A stretch of 64,000 nt of DNA from Symbiodinium natans (taxonomy: Eukaryota > Sar > Dinophyceae > Suessiales > Symbiodiniaceae): the NCBI GenBank assembly GCA_905221605.1, contig CAJNDS010001624.1, positions 1 to 64,000 of the forward strand. Direction: 5' to 3'. Shown here piece by piece: positions 51,002-62,078 of the stretch. Position 1 is the first letter of the stretch. Each line of letters starts with the position of its first letter. Below the pieces are notes generated by a model, which was not told where the DNA came from, made no database searches, and saw only the letters and a program-made list of their open reading frames with translations. Made by a program: the position numbers and the translations under genes.

Positions 51002-51548
51002 CTGGGGGCCGTTCGTTAGGTCAGTTGTTAAAGTTAGGGTCCCTGTGTGGGTTTAGGGTTTAGGGTTTAGGGTTTGGGGGGGGGGGGGGGGCACCATTCA
51101 GCTTGGGGGGTTTTGGGGTTTAGTCCAGGCTTTTCTGGCTTTGGGGTTCGGGGCCTACAAGATTAGGGGTGTAGAGGGGTCCAGGCTTCAGTGGCTTTGG
51201 GGGTTCGTGGTTTGGAAGATCAGGCGTTTCGAGGGTCAGGGGTTTTAGGCTTAGCGGTTTTGATAGAACCACAGCCCGAATCCTTAGAGGCTTAGGGTCT
51301 TCGGATTGAGATCGAGACACGTTTTATGAAACTGTTGAATGTTCAAGTTTAAAATCAATTCGACGGGCCGCAAAATGACGTGCGCCCACATGCACTGACG
51401 GCCAAATCCTACAAACCCGTAACCCTCCCCTCTTCACAGATTGGCACCCCGTTGAAACTCTAGCCCCGAAGTTTGTCCTGAGTGTTTGCAGATCACCTAA
51501 ACCCTAACCCCTAACCCCTAAACCCTAAACCCAAAACGAACCCTCAAC
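51002..51548. other. Telomere-type repeats and G-run
   Basis: A G array at 51050-51078 runs into about 14 G. Degenerate G-rich and C-rich repeats lie to either side. No gene was seen. Confidence 0.4.
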
Positions 51549-51640
51549 CGAGCGCAATCAGGCGCCTCGATGGGATCCTTGCTGATATCCCGGTACCAGC
51601 GACTGAGCGCACGCACGGCGGGGTGGAGGCGGCCGTAGTC
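51549..51640 (-). CDS. Exon-like block
   Basis: A 92-nt block between CGAATTCAG and GTTGAG reads YGRLHPAVRALSRWYRDISK. It has a clean open frame with no stop in 30 codons, and C/G repeats lie on either side. The function is unknown. Confidence 0.45.
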
Positions 51641-51717
51641 CTGAATTCGGGTTTTAGGGTTTAGGATTCAGAGTATAGAGTTTAGAGCTTCAAAAGCCCG
51701 GCAACTATCCTAGAGCT

Positions 51718-51764
51718 GCGTATATGCATATATATATATATATGTGTAGAGACCATATACATAC

Positions 51765-51798
<34 letters not shown>

Positions 51799-52345
51799 GC
51801 ATAACACCACTTCAGGCAGCTTTCCTTGTTCAGGGACGCATCGGTGATGCAAGTACAGCGCTCTAGCTAGGCCTCAAGAAACAACAGCCGAAGCCTTGTA
51901 TAGGGGGCCTGAATACTTAGAATAGGGTTTGGGGGTTCTTGTAGTATAATTATAAAGGACCATGTGGGAATCCTATTAGTAATTATTCCGACCCCTATAT
52001 TGTGAACTCCCGCTTGGCAGACCAGCAAGTCTTTTGAAAGTACAGCAAAAGAGCCCTGAGGGACGACTTGAAGCCGGCGGTAAGAAGATCCCCCACCCCC
52101 ACCCCCCCCCCCCCCTCCCTCGCCCTTAACCCTAAACCCTAAACCCTAAACCCTGAACCCTAGTAACAAGATCGACTGCGACTCCTGGCTGCAGGTGAAG
52201 GGGTATGCCGCGCCATCTGTACCTTCAGCACTTGAAGGTTCATGGGTAGTTCTAGGTATACTAATAGGGTTAGGGTTTAGGGTTTAGGGTTTAGGGTTTA
52301 TATAGGGTTTAGGGTTATCTCCAGAAAGTTTGAACATAAATATCC
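51718..52345. repeat. AT repeats, C-run and partial foldback family 2
   Basis: (AT)n tracts lie at 51728-51800 and a C-run at 52095-52115. The left end of a family-2 element (CACTTGAAGGTTCATGGGTAG, 52234) runs into TTTAGGG repeats (52269-52305) with no clear right end. Confidence 0.7.
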
Positions 52346-53150
52346 TACGTAATGCCCTCAAGGTCAGCCCAGCACGAATCATCCTAAGCCCATTTTCCTT
52401 TCTTTAGGGTTTAGGGTTTAGGGTTGAGGGTTTAGGGTTTAGGTGTTGGGCTATAGGCAAGGTAACCTCAACATATCCCCTTTTCGGGGCTCTGTTCTTA
52501 TTGGCTTGTTCCATTTCAGGGTTCCGTAAACGGCCCTGTTTTTGGTATCCCTAGGCCCTAACACCGAAAACCTTGAATCAAAGTCCATGATGCATAGATG
52601 TGTGATGATGTGCAAATTTAAGGGTTTCTTTTTAAATCCCAAAGCCCTAAGACACCAATGAAACCCTCAACTTTAATCTACTATAAGCTTAAGAACGCCC
52701 ACAAAAAACAAGTTAACAATCCCTATATTGCCCTTGTGAGGAAGACCATATACATATATATATATATATATATGAGGCTGGGACCTTTAGGGTCTATTTG
52801 GCGTAGTGTTCATATTCACATATAAAAAAATATTATTATTCTGAACATCGTCATTTAATTATTATTATTACATGTGTCCTTAAAGATTGCGCATAAGAGT
52901 ATCCTCTTTTGGCGTGCGGTCGCCGGTAACGGGAGAAACTTCTGCAGAACAAAGTGTGCGAAGCTATACTATACCCAAAAAACCTAAACCCTTCTAAAGC
53001 TCAATATGAAACCATTAACTCCAGATTTTTCTAATCCCAAACATAGAACCCTTGAACTTCAAACTCTTCTACAGCCAAATATAAAACCCTTAACGCTATA
53101 CGCAAAACCTAAACCATTCTAAACCCAAAAACAAAACTTTTGAGGAAAAG
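52346..53150. other. Array remnants and degenerate CCTTCTAAA repeats
   Basis: A G array lies at 52404-52442, AT repeats at 52747-52772, and from 52980 degenerate repeats of the type AAACCCTTCTAAACCCAAAT. No gene was seen. Confidence 0.45.
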
Positions 53151-53177
53151 AGCAAGAGCATGACACTCGAGGTTGCC

Positions 53178-53902
53178 ACTTGCTGCGGGACTTAGGTGAA
53201 GTCAGGCTAGCTTGGCGCCAAGCTCATGGAGGCTATTTGCTGTGCTCATGCCATAGGCAAAATAAATGTCCTAATTTCCAGGATGCTCAGTGGTTACCTT
53301 ACTGCAGATGGGAAGCAGAAGCTGCAATCTACTACAGCCACTCTTCAACAAGCTCAGGGTAATACTGTGCAGCACCTGGCAACCATAGGGAGGAGTGCAA
53401 CTGCCATTGCAGAGGGGGGAAGTTTCAAGACCTCCCGCAAGGCCCAAATGAGGAACTTCATCATATCCACTCGATGAATTGATTGCCGATGAGTCCAAGC
53501 CATTCGAGGATGCTGCAAATTCTTATCGAAGGCCTCTGTGGAAGCTCCTCAAGATTCCAGCAAGACGGATACTATTAGCGATCTCTTGAGTGTCGCTACG
53601 ATGCGATGCCATTTCGGCAAGCTGCTCGCCGACGGGTCCGTTCGAAGACCCGACGCTGGAAAAAGCAAAATGATGCCATGCTGTGGTTCTCAGCGCATTC
53701 TCACATATCATGAGGCCAATGATTCTATGTGAACACACAGCATGTCACCCCAGAAGCCTCTCTATCAATTCTCCATGCTTCATTGCAATAAAGGGAGGCG
53801 GATGGTCGGGTTGCTTCGGCCCCTGCGCGGAAGGGCTTCAGTGCTGAGATGCTGGATTCTAAAATTGAGGGCTTGCTTGGCACAATGGAAACCAAAATAT
53901 AA
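53178..53902 (+). pseudogene. Frame-disrupted coding remnant
   Basis: The plus frame from 53226 reads LTADGKQKLQSTTATLQQAQ and ends at a TGA near 53477. Another frame continues with LDELIADESKPFEDAANSYR, a third with SKTDTISDLLSVATMRCHFG (53538-53732), and a last segment reads FSAEMLDSKIEGLLGTMETK to a TAA at about 53900. The successive protein-like segments in shifted frames suggest a decayed gene, though introns could explain some shifts. The family is unknown. Confidence 0.45.
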
Positions 53903-53904
53903 AT

Positions 53905-54340
53905 CACTTAAACCCTAAATCCTTCTAAATCTAAATATAAAAACCTCAAATCCAAAACGCTTTCAGCCCAAATATAAAACCCGTAAACTCCGAATGCTAA
54001 ACTCTTCTAAATTCAAACATAAAACTCTAAACCTCTAAACCATAAACCCCTGTAAAACCAAATATGAATCAATCAAACCCCCAAACCCTAAACTCTTCTA
54101 AATTAACATATAAATCCTTAATCCGTAAACCTTAAATCTTTGTAATTTGTAATCCCAAATATAAAACACTGAAATCTCAAATTCTAAACCCTTCTAGGTT
54201 AAAAATATACAACTTTTAAATCTAAACCCTTAAACCCTAAACCCCGAACTCTTCCGAACTCGAATATACACAACTTCAGCCCTAAACCCTATACCTTCTG
54301 GCCTTCTTGGCCTTCGTGCTCTTCTCGTCATCCTTAGGGA
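53905..54340. repeat. Degenerate AAACCCTTCTAAACCCAAATAT repeats
   Basis: Loose repeats of CCCTTCTAAA, CCAAATATAAAA and CCTTAAACC alternate here. They continue at 54590-54900 and 55500-55610 and differ from the clean CCCTAAA arrays. Confidence 0.7.
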
Positions 54341-54580
54341 GCGTGTCAGTCCGTTATAGCGCACCCAACAATTCATTAACCTAGGGGTGTCGCTGTTCAA
54401 GTATTCCCATCGTTTTGCAAGATTTTAGCATCAAATATCCATGCTTGATATCTGGAGGTGTCGCTGTGGGAATATTTAATGCGATAGCCCACCCAACAAT
54501 TCATTACCTTAGGGGTGTCGCTGTTCAAGTCTTCCTATGGTTTTACTGGTTTTTAAACATTCGCGTCCAATCCCTATAGC
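54340..54580 (+). repeat. Protein-level repeat, copies B and C
   Basis: The segment CACCCAACAATTCATTA with AGGGGTGTCGCTGTTCAAGT occurs twice, 128 bp apart (from 54361 and 54489). The plus-strand translation of the second copy reads GGVAVGIFNAIAHPTIHYLR then GVAVQVFLWFYWFLNIRVQ, like 36.1 kb. Confidence 0.55.
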
Positions 54581-54589
54581 GCTTGCTCC

Positions 54590-57118
54590 GAAGCCCAAAC
54601 CCTTATAAACCCAAATATAAAAACACTCAAAGCCTGGACCCTAAACCCTTCTAAACTCAGATATGTAATCCTTAATCCGTACACCTCAAATCCTTGTAAA
54701 CCCAAATATAAAACACTTAAACCCTAAACCCTAAACCCTTCTAAACCAAAGCAGAAAATCTTTAAATCCAAAAACCTTCAACCCTAAATCCCGGACCCTT
54801 CTAAGCTCAAATATCAAAACTTAAGCCATAAACCCTCGACCCTTGCAAACCCAAACACAATATCCGAAAACCCAAAACAAGACCCTTCTGAACCCCAAAC
54901 CCTGAAGCCTTGTAAACCCAGAGCGGAATGCCCAGAGGTCTGGCCTTCTTTGTCTTCTTTTTCACGGAGACATCCTTGTCCTTCGAGTACCCGAGGACTC
55001 TTAATGTAGTTACATGGTCTGTTCATATGAGCCCTTAAAAAAGAAACCTCTTATACACTGCTTATATATTCCATACATATTAAGGGATCTTACTTCAGGA
55101 CCATTTCAATGAGGTAAGTACTATGTTACGGGCCCATGAAACTGCCCTTAGATGGATCCCTCTATTTGGGAGACTATATAGGCAGGACTCTTAGTTTCGT
55201 AGATCCATCATAGAGGAAGTTGGGGGGATTGGAATTTGTAAAGCGACAGGGTTTAGGGTTTAGGGTCTGGGGTTTGTGCGGTTGTCTTAGAAAGCCCCTA
55301 GCCCTAAACCCTAAACCCTAAAGCCAGGTCCCTCCTTGCATGCGTCCTTGGCACCATTGTTTGCTTTGTCCTCATAGTTTTCATCCTTCACACGTGTCCC
55401 AGGGATGCTGGGCTTATCCAAGGGTAGTTACATGGGTGTAGGTTTTAGGGTTTCGGGTTTAGGGTTTAGGATTTAGGGTTTAGCCCTTAAACCCTAAAAC
55501 CTCAGACTTGACCTATCTAAATCTGAATGTAAAATCCTTAAACCCGAAACACTGAACCCCTTGTAAACCCAAGGCTAAAGCAATAAAACCATAAACCCCA
55601 AACCCTTCTATTCTGAATGTTCATCAAAGGAATCGGTGCCTCGTAGGGTTTATGCTAAGTCTTGTGCTTCTCATCCTGTCAGGATAGGTTACGGAGTAGA
55701 AAGGTTTCGGGTTTATGGTTTTAGTATTTTAGCCCTGGGGTTACAAGGGATTCAGTGTTTCGGGTCTAAGGATTTTACATTCAGATTTAGATAGGTCGAG
55801 GCTGAGGGTTTAGGGTTTAAGGGCTTTTTTAGCTGCCGTTCAAGATTTAGGGCTTAGGATATAGGGTTTATGGTCTGGGATTTCGAGTTTAACCACTAAC
55901 CCTAAACCCAGCGCACCTGGTCGTCGCATTCATAGCTTCTGTCGTCCTGCCAGGATAGTTTGGTGTTGTTCTGTGACTGCGAAGGTTCGGGATTTGGGAT
56001 TCAGGGTTTTTATATCTATATTTATAAAAGTTTAGGGTTTGGAGCTTTAGAATATTTAATTAAGTTTAGAGATTTTTAGTCGTCTTTCCTACTCTTACAG
56101 GAGTCACAGCCTGCAGTTAACCCTAAAAACCCTCAACAATCTTGTAAAAGAACAAATTCCAACGACACGCCAAACCCTTTTTTAACACAAGCAAATAATC
56201 ACTGAAACCCCTTCAGTCTTCCCATCCCCCACTGCTTAATACGGAGTAACAATGCGCGCTGAGAGCACTCGCTACTCGCGCTCAAGATTGTCATCGAATG
56301 TCCTTGTAGGCTTTGCGCCACGGCCTTGAGTATCTGGCCCAACTTGCCGGAATGCGACATGTCTTGGCCTGGGTGGGTTTAGATTTAAGGGTTCAGGGTT
56401 TAGGGTCTCGAGTTGAGGGTTTCGGGTTTAGGGTTGTCTTAGACTTAAGCCTGCAAGCGACCCTGCAAAACTAGAGAATGTAGATGCCGGAGCCTTAGGC
56501 TGGAGCCTGCAGACGCTTTGGAAACTAGAAAGTGCAGAGGCCGGAGCCTTAGACTAGAGACTGCGGGGAACGCAGCTTCAGAAAAGAGCCTGCAGTGGCT
56601 CTCAAAAACTAGATTGCAGAAGCCGAGACCCCATACTACTGCGCCAGGACGAAAGTTCGTCGCATCGAGCACTTACGCCAGCATGTACGTGCAAACCCCC
56701 CACCCCCATAGACTCCTCCACAAGATGTGTCTCTGGGGCGCGGAGGATTTAAAGTCCTCCGTCGGAGCAAAAAAGTAATATATGTTTAAAACAGCGCGGA
56801 AATTCCTCCGCTGGCTAGGCCACAGAAAATGCACTTCCGTGTACTCCGAGTCCTCCACTAACGCAAGATACGCAAGTGCGACAAAACTTTCTTCCTCCGG
56901 ATGTAGAGCCTGCAGGGCCTGTGGAAAACTAAAGACTGCAGAGTTTCGGAGAACTAGAGACTAAGCGCCAGGCACGCTTCGAGCCGAGCAGAAGTTCTGG
57001 TTTCCAGATTTGCACAGCCATCTTGAGCCAGCTTTCGGCACGCTCAGGGGTTTTCCACTTGAGCCAGCTTTCGGGAGGCTTAGGGGTTTTCCACAAAGCT
57101 CCGCATAGGGTTTAGGGT
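54590..57118. other. Degenerate repeats and unassigned sequence
   Basis: Degenerate repeats fill 54590-54920 and 55490-55870. Short TTTAGGG repeats lie at 55250-55270, 55440-55490, 56385-56435 and 57105-57140, the last being the final ones before the right edge. A near-direct repeat (GAGCCAGCTTTCGG at 57027 and 57061) lies close by. No gene is supported. Confidence 0.35.
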
Positions 57119-57139
57119 TTATGGTTTAGGGTTTAGGGT

Positions 57140-57958
57140 GCACATAGCCGTTTCCTCACGTATCTAGGGATTTGCACACCATTTAACCAGGTTGAAAAGA
57201 GCCAGGCTGGCTCTGTTTTGAATTTAGGGTCGGCACGAGACACCGCCCAGCTAAAATGGTGGCGTGCTGACCATGTACATGCAACACCTCGACATGTGCC
57301 CTTCATAGTTGTACCTCTAGCTGAAAAGGGGGTGCGCCAACCTCCCAAAGCTCTGGGGTTGGTTTTCTCCATCTGCAGACACTCGTCGGTGCAGACTCCT
57401 TTTCACAAGCCATACCAGACCATGAACCCCCCCCCAAAGCAGCAGTCTAAACTTGAAGCGGAAGTGTGCTGACCTGTACCTAACCCTTGCCCAGCACACC
57501 CATTCCATCCGGGCACTAACTGAAATGGGCTCACAGGCTGCACCCTGAGGCTATTTCACTGCGAGGTCAAACCCACCCATTTTACAGATGCTGAGGCAGC
57601 CGGTATCATGCACCTAGACTTGGGTGAATATGTCACGTTTCTTGCATCCGCTGCTGCGTGAGCTTGCACGCACACGAGTTTGAAATTCAAAGCTCCTTCT
57701 CCAAGTATATCGATGGGAGATGTGCATGATATCTATATAATATCAACACATACATGTATGAGAGAGCCCAATGTATGGAATTTATCAACGCATAAAGCGT
57801 TAAAAAATGTGCACTCGGAAAGGTATATAAAGATCTTATATATATATATATAGATATCATATACATATATGTTTCTTTCCTACCTTCGGTGTGGGGTTGT
57901 TAGATTTTAAAATCAACTCTTATCCTCGCCCGGTCTACTCCTCACTCGTCGCTCATCC
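57140..57958. other. Array-free sequence, no gene recognised
   Basis: Open frames on both strands at 57133-57508 lack motifs. An AT tract lies at 57830-57870. The sequence is more uniform than to the left and may be the flank or end of the mobile element. Confidence 0.35.
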
Positions 57959-58164
57959 CTGGAGTGCCCCACGCCAGAGTCTCGCTGGAGTGCCCGAGGC
58001 CAGAGTCTCCCCGGAGTGCCCGAGGCCACAGTCTCCCTGGAGTGCCCAACGCCAGAGTCTCCCTGAAACGCCTAACGCCAGAGTCTCCCTGGAGTGCCCA
58101 ACACCAGAGTCTCCCTGAAGTGTCCAACGCCAGAAGTCTCCCTGGAGTGCCTAACGCCAGAGTC
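57959..58164. repeat. 26-bp minisatellite, about 8 copies
   Basis: Units of CTGGAGTGCCCAACGCCAGAGTCTCC type recur every 26 bp (one 27-bp unit), with substitutions at a few sites. It lies 325 bp downstream of the transposase stop codon. Confidence 0.93.
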
Positions 58165-58169
58165 ATAGC

Positions 58170-58488
58170 TTCAGGCAATCACTTGCTTCACTTGCTATGG
58201 TGGGCGGTCCTTCTTTTTCACTTCGCACAGGCTGCCAGTAACTCTACTTCCATCCCCTTACCACACTCGCCTCTTCAGTGCAACCTGGAGTATCCTCTGC
58301 AACCGGTTCATTTTTCCTGGATCTTCTCCAACGGAGTCTCACGCCGCGAACACTTGCACTGATGTCACAAGAACCGTCAGCTGCATGCCGGATCTCTTTG
58401 GTCAAACGCAGACTTGTTTATCTCGAAAGCAGAAATATCTCACACTATACTTGCAACTGTACAAAAAAATACGAAGCAGTCGCAGGTC
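58170..58488. other. Region downstream of the transposase, no gene recognised
   Basis: This is the presumed 3' flank of the minus-strand transposase. I see no clear gene, terminal repeat or array. Confidence 0.4.
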
Positions 58489-59910
58489 TTAGTTCGTGCT
58501 CTTGCGACCGGCGCTGCGCAGTGTGTTGCGTCTTCGCACCGTCAGCGGGGTAACATGCACCTTTTTCTTAACTTCTTTGTGCACTGAAGCTGGTCGCTTG
58601 GCGATCCAGCGCTGCACAAGGACCTCTTCTTTCGCTCGCATTTTCGCGAGAGGCAAGTAGCCCTTGCGTTGCTTGCCTGGGGTCCTTTGTTCTGCACACC
58701 ATTTCAACCAGTCCGCATCCGACCACAGCGAGTTCTGCGTGGCTCGCGCAAGCAGTACACTCTCAGAGGTAATGCTTGACATAGGATGCTGGCAGGCCAA
58801 ATGATGTGATAAAATCTTAATGTAGAGATAATACCGCAATTTCAGTGTCAACGTCGACCTGTGCATTGCATTTGTGGATGTGTTCCAGGAGTTCAACTCC
58901 GCATGCAAGGCCTCGTTGCTAGACGTGCCACTGGGTAAAAAAGGAATATACTCTGATGGACAACGCATTCGGACGCGCACGTTGTTCATCAACCATTCTA
59001 GTCTATCCGGAGCACAGGCTGACCACAAAACTCGGTAAACTTCTTTATTGGCACCGGTGACCTTTCTCGAGACCTCCTCGCAATGCAGTGCGCAAATCGC
59101 AGACACGGAGAGAATGAACTCCAATCTTGTGTGGAACGGCACAGACGTGTCAATGTTGGCCAGGATTTCTTTTGCGCGATCGCGGGGCATCCAAGGCGGT
59201 AGAACTCGTTGTCTTGCTTCTTCCTCCTCTGCGTTAAGCGGCTCAGAGACTTCCCCAGTAAAAAACTCACTTGTCCAATCTGTCGATCCTAATGGACAGC
59301 GAACAGTGAATTTGTTCAGCAGGCGCCGGAGAGTTTTGGATCCTGTGGTTTTTTTGTTCCACTGTGCGTACTCATACACAATGGCGAGATGTACCGGATC
59401 CAGGCACATTGCTTCCATGTTGGGGCAGACACGTTTCAACTCTTTGTGGAGTTTTGGCGACGGTGAATCAGATGCCACGTACTTCATCATGAGGAGTTGA
59501 GATTCCGAGAACGCTTGCTCCAGCGCCTCCACCACGTGCTCCGATTTCTCCGAAATGAGCGGATGCATCAAGAGGACGGCTCCTGAACGACCTCTTGCGG
59601 TGAGCAAGCGTCGCCAGGCGATCTCGTCGCCAAAGGGCGCCGCATCTCGCTTCGACTTTTCTGCCCTGTAAGATTCTTGACCTTTGAGCTTCATGCAAGT
59701 CTTCAGGGTTGCGTCCAGACTGACATAAAACCACTCCTGGTCAAGTTCTAGCTGCGCCATCATGGACTGCATCTTGCGGGAGAATGCATCAGAGAATGCG
59801 ATGTCTTCCAAGAGTGGGAGCCAGTATCGAACATGCACCGGCAACAACGAGGAAAGCTTGTTGCGGTGGACATGAGCAGAAATATGAAATCTAGCTGCCA
59901 AGCTCTTGAC
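58489..59910 (-). CDS. DDE transposase (probably the last exon of a larger gene)
   Basis: The open frame runs from 59925 to a stop at 58489 (478 codons, first codon TTG). It probably begins as an exon at 59910, since TTTTGCTTCAG just upstream is a good acceptor and the frame has a stop at 59929. A DDE-type catalytic triad is visible: Asp71 in VSLDATLKTC, Asp176 in CLDPVHLA (with His179) and Glu338 in SSNEALHAELN. The approximately 160-residue gap before the Glu contains an acidic insert and an EEVSRKV region. The basic C-terminus fits DNA binding. DDE enzymes cut and join transposon ends. I cannot name the superfamily; MULE-like or KDZ-like are possible. No stop or frameshift interrupts it, so it may be active. 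Confidence 0.72.
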   Translation of the reverse strand, partial: VKSLAARFHISAHVHRNKLSSLLPVHVRYWLPLLEDIAFSDAFSRKMQSMMAQLELDQEWFYVSLDATLKTCMKLKGQESYRAEKSKRDAAPFGDEIAWRRLLTARGRSGAVLLMHPLISEKSEHVVEALEQAFSESQLLMMKYVASDSPSPKLHKELKRVCPNMEAMCLDPVHLAIVYEYAQWNKKTTGSKTLRRLLNKFTVRCPLGSTDWTSEFFTGEVSEPLNAEEEEARQRVLPPWMPRDRAKEILANIDTSVPFHTRLEFILSVSAICALHCEEVSRKVTGANKEVYRVLWSACAPDRLEWLMNNVRVRMRCPSEYIPFLPSGTSSNEALHAELNSWNTSTNAMHRSTLTLKLRYYLYIKILSHHLACQHPMSSITSESVLLARATQNSLWSDADWLKWCAEQRTPGKQRKGYLPLAKMRAKEEVLVQRWIAKRPASVHKEVKKKVHVTPLTVRRRNTLRSAGRKSTN

Positions 59911-59994
59911 CTGAAGCAAAATCAAAAACTAGTAAAGCTACTGTTGAAGTTTGGCTGCCTATGTTCTAATGAAATAGATACTAATCCATACTAC
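59911..59994 (-). other. Candidate 84-nt intron
   Basis: The GTAGTATGG donor at 59994 and TTTTGCTTCAG acceptor at 59911 would join the middle and transposase frames in phase 0. It removes stop codons in both frames and contains no telomere-type repeats. Confidence 0.55.
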
Positions 59995-62034
59995 CCGGAG
60001 CATATGAAAACGCAGATGTTGTCGAGGCACACGCGCTCTCTGCAGGATCATTTCCTGCATCACCAGGTCAGCGAAGCTGTGGTCATAGTAGATGTTGCGA
60101 ACACGTCGAGCCATGTGCACGTCACCGATGCTGCGCAGGTTGACGTAAAGAGGACCCGACGCCGTCAAAACCAAGCGAATTTTCTTGTCCACGTGGCTGA
60201 GTGTACATTCCAGGGGAGGCTCGATGCTGGCACGCATGACATCTGCACTTTCCTGTAAGTACCTCGATTCTTGTGTTTGCCTGGCAGCTGCGAAGTCATA
60301 CAGCGCCAGAATTATTTTGACTTGCTTCGTGCCGGAGCACACGAACTGAGCAGATCGGACGTGATGCTTTTCGATGTGAGTTCGCAACTGCCGCAACTGT
60401 CGGAAGGATCTAAATGGACAGAAAGGGCATAATCTGCGGCCCTCCCTTCTGATGCTATTTTTGCAAAGGTCTTGCTTGACGTCTGCTACTTCTCTGGCCA
60501 TTGCATCTAATATCCCATCCGAAACACTCGCCAGTCCGTCTTCCTCCACCCAGAATGTCGCGGATCGAGTCTGCGAGTTAGACTCAGAGTGCTGGCTGCA
60601 GGACTCATCATCACTGCTGGCACCGGCCTCCAACTGAAGTAAAACGACTTGCATTTCTTGCTTGTCCTGGTGCTTCTTCTGCCAGAAACAATCAACGGTG
60701 CTTGTGTCGGTGCCTGCGCTTACAGCGTTTTTGAAATCTTCGATCCCCAGCTTATACAGCTTCGAGCCGTCGAAGACTGACACCTGACTGCCATCAGTAT
60801 TCATTTGCGCTGCAACACAGTGTGGTCTGCCGTTGTTTTCTGCATGCAAAAGGAAAGTCTTCACGTGGTCCGGAGGCAGTCCCGCACAGCTGCACAAGGA
60901 AATCCCTAGATCGTCGGCAAGCGCACCATACTTGAGATATCTTGGCTGGTGTTCGGTTGCTTCTTCTTGCATCTTCTTCACCAATGTTTCAACTCCGGAT
61001 CTAATGCCGCCAAACATGGCGCAAGGAATACAGTGTCCTTCTCGGCACAAAAGATCCGGAACCTGACGAGCACCCGCGTCAGACTTGACCGCGTCACGGA
61101 TACACTGGAAAACAGTCTGCGGCTGCTTTCTAGCGATCTCGACGTCAAAGCCAGTGACGTCGAGAATGTGTTTCCGACAGCCATCAATGAATTCACCCAA
61201 GTCGGGCGCGACATCCGCGCTGACGCGCACACCATCAAAATGCAAAGATATATGAGCTGGCCTCGCATGGGAAATATGAGATGTCCAAACATCCAGTATC
61301 CAATCTTCAATACATGTCCACATGAGACTGAATATGGTTGCACTGGGGAAAGTTTTGCTTGCCACATCTGCCAGAGACAAGTAATCAGCATGCAGCACAT
61401 TGCAAGCGATCCATCTCAAATACAAAGACAGCCTTTGAAGTTTCTTGATGTCTTCGTTGTCTTTCAGGCTGTCCGGCGCGGCCCCGCCGTTCAGCATCTT
61501 GTTGATCAGCTGCTTCCCTTGCGACGTAGTGAGGCCCAGACGCCGAATGACAGTTTGTCTACTGCGAGCCAGGTCGTCGAGAAACGTCTGCAAGTCAGTC
61601 GGCAAAGCGGGTGTCGGTTGAAGTTTTGCTATTACCTGATGAACAATGGACACGCAGCAGTTGCAAATATCCAAATCGACAGTGTGACCCTCTACAACCT
61701 GGGACTGTAGTCTTCGAGACATGCTTTGAGCAGCGTAGGCTTCTGAGTACCTCCTTGCTCGCACGGAAAACTGAAGATCATTCGAATAGTGGTATTGCAC
61801 TTCCTTGCTCACACGAGTTGGACTTGCATCATCAGCAAGTTGCTTTTCTTCGGAAGTCTTGCCCATAAGTCTTCGCTTTTGTCGACGCACAGGTTCAGAC
61901 ACCGCAGCCAGCTTGTTGATTGTATTTTCATGGGAATTCAGCTTATTGAGCGACTCCTTGATTGCCTTGACATTACTCGCGTCTGCAGCGGTTTTTCTAC
62001 CGGCTTTCGTAGTGGACGAAGGTTTCAAGCACTG
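59995..62034 (-). CDS. Polymerase-like and protease-like protein with C2H2 finger
   Basis: The open frame spans 62163 to 59959 (734 codons from an ATG). The coordinates given assume the two candidate introns. Residue numbers are from that ATG. Residues 160-180 (VDLDICNCCVSIVHQV), 207-227 (RRLGLTTSQGKQLINKMLNG) and 305-314 (ISLHFDGVRV) resemble motifs A, B and C of a polymerase palm, perhaps family A-like; this is a weak resemblance. Residues 376-382 (GHCIPCA) and 447-466 (PHCVAAQMNTDGSQVSVFDG) resemble the Cys and His/Asp sites of a papain-fold protease. A C2H2 finger (C579, C582, H596, H600) follows. It lies between the helicase-like and transposase frames on the same strand. All three functions are inferences. 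Confidence 0.55.
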
Positions 62035-62078
62035 CTGAAAAATGATCGCAGAGTGTCCGCATTTCTTGCACGGGAAAC
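62035..62078 (-). other. Candidate 44-nt intron
   Basis: A GT donor after CTTCCAGCAC (62078) and the acceptor TCATTTTTCAG (62035) would join the helicase-like and middle frames in phase 0. The middle frame is in the -1 register relative to the first. The size is very small, so overlapping genes or a frameshift remain possible. Confidence 0.4.

Noticed and set aside
52005-52085. Exon with donor GTAAGA at 52075
   Set aside because: Both strands read as plausible protein with splice-like borders, so I could not choose.
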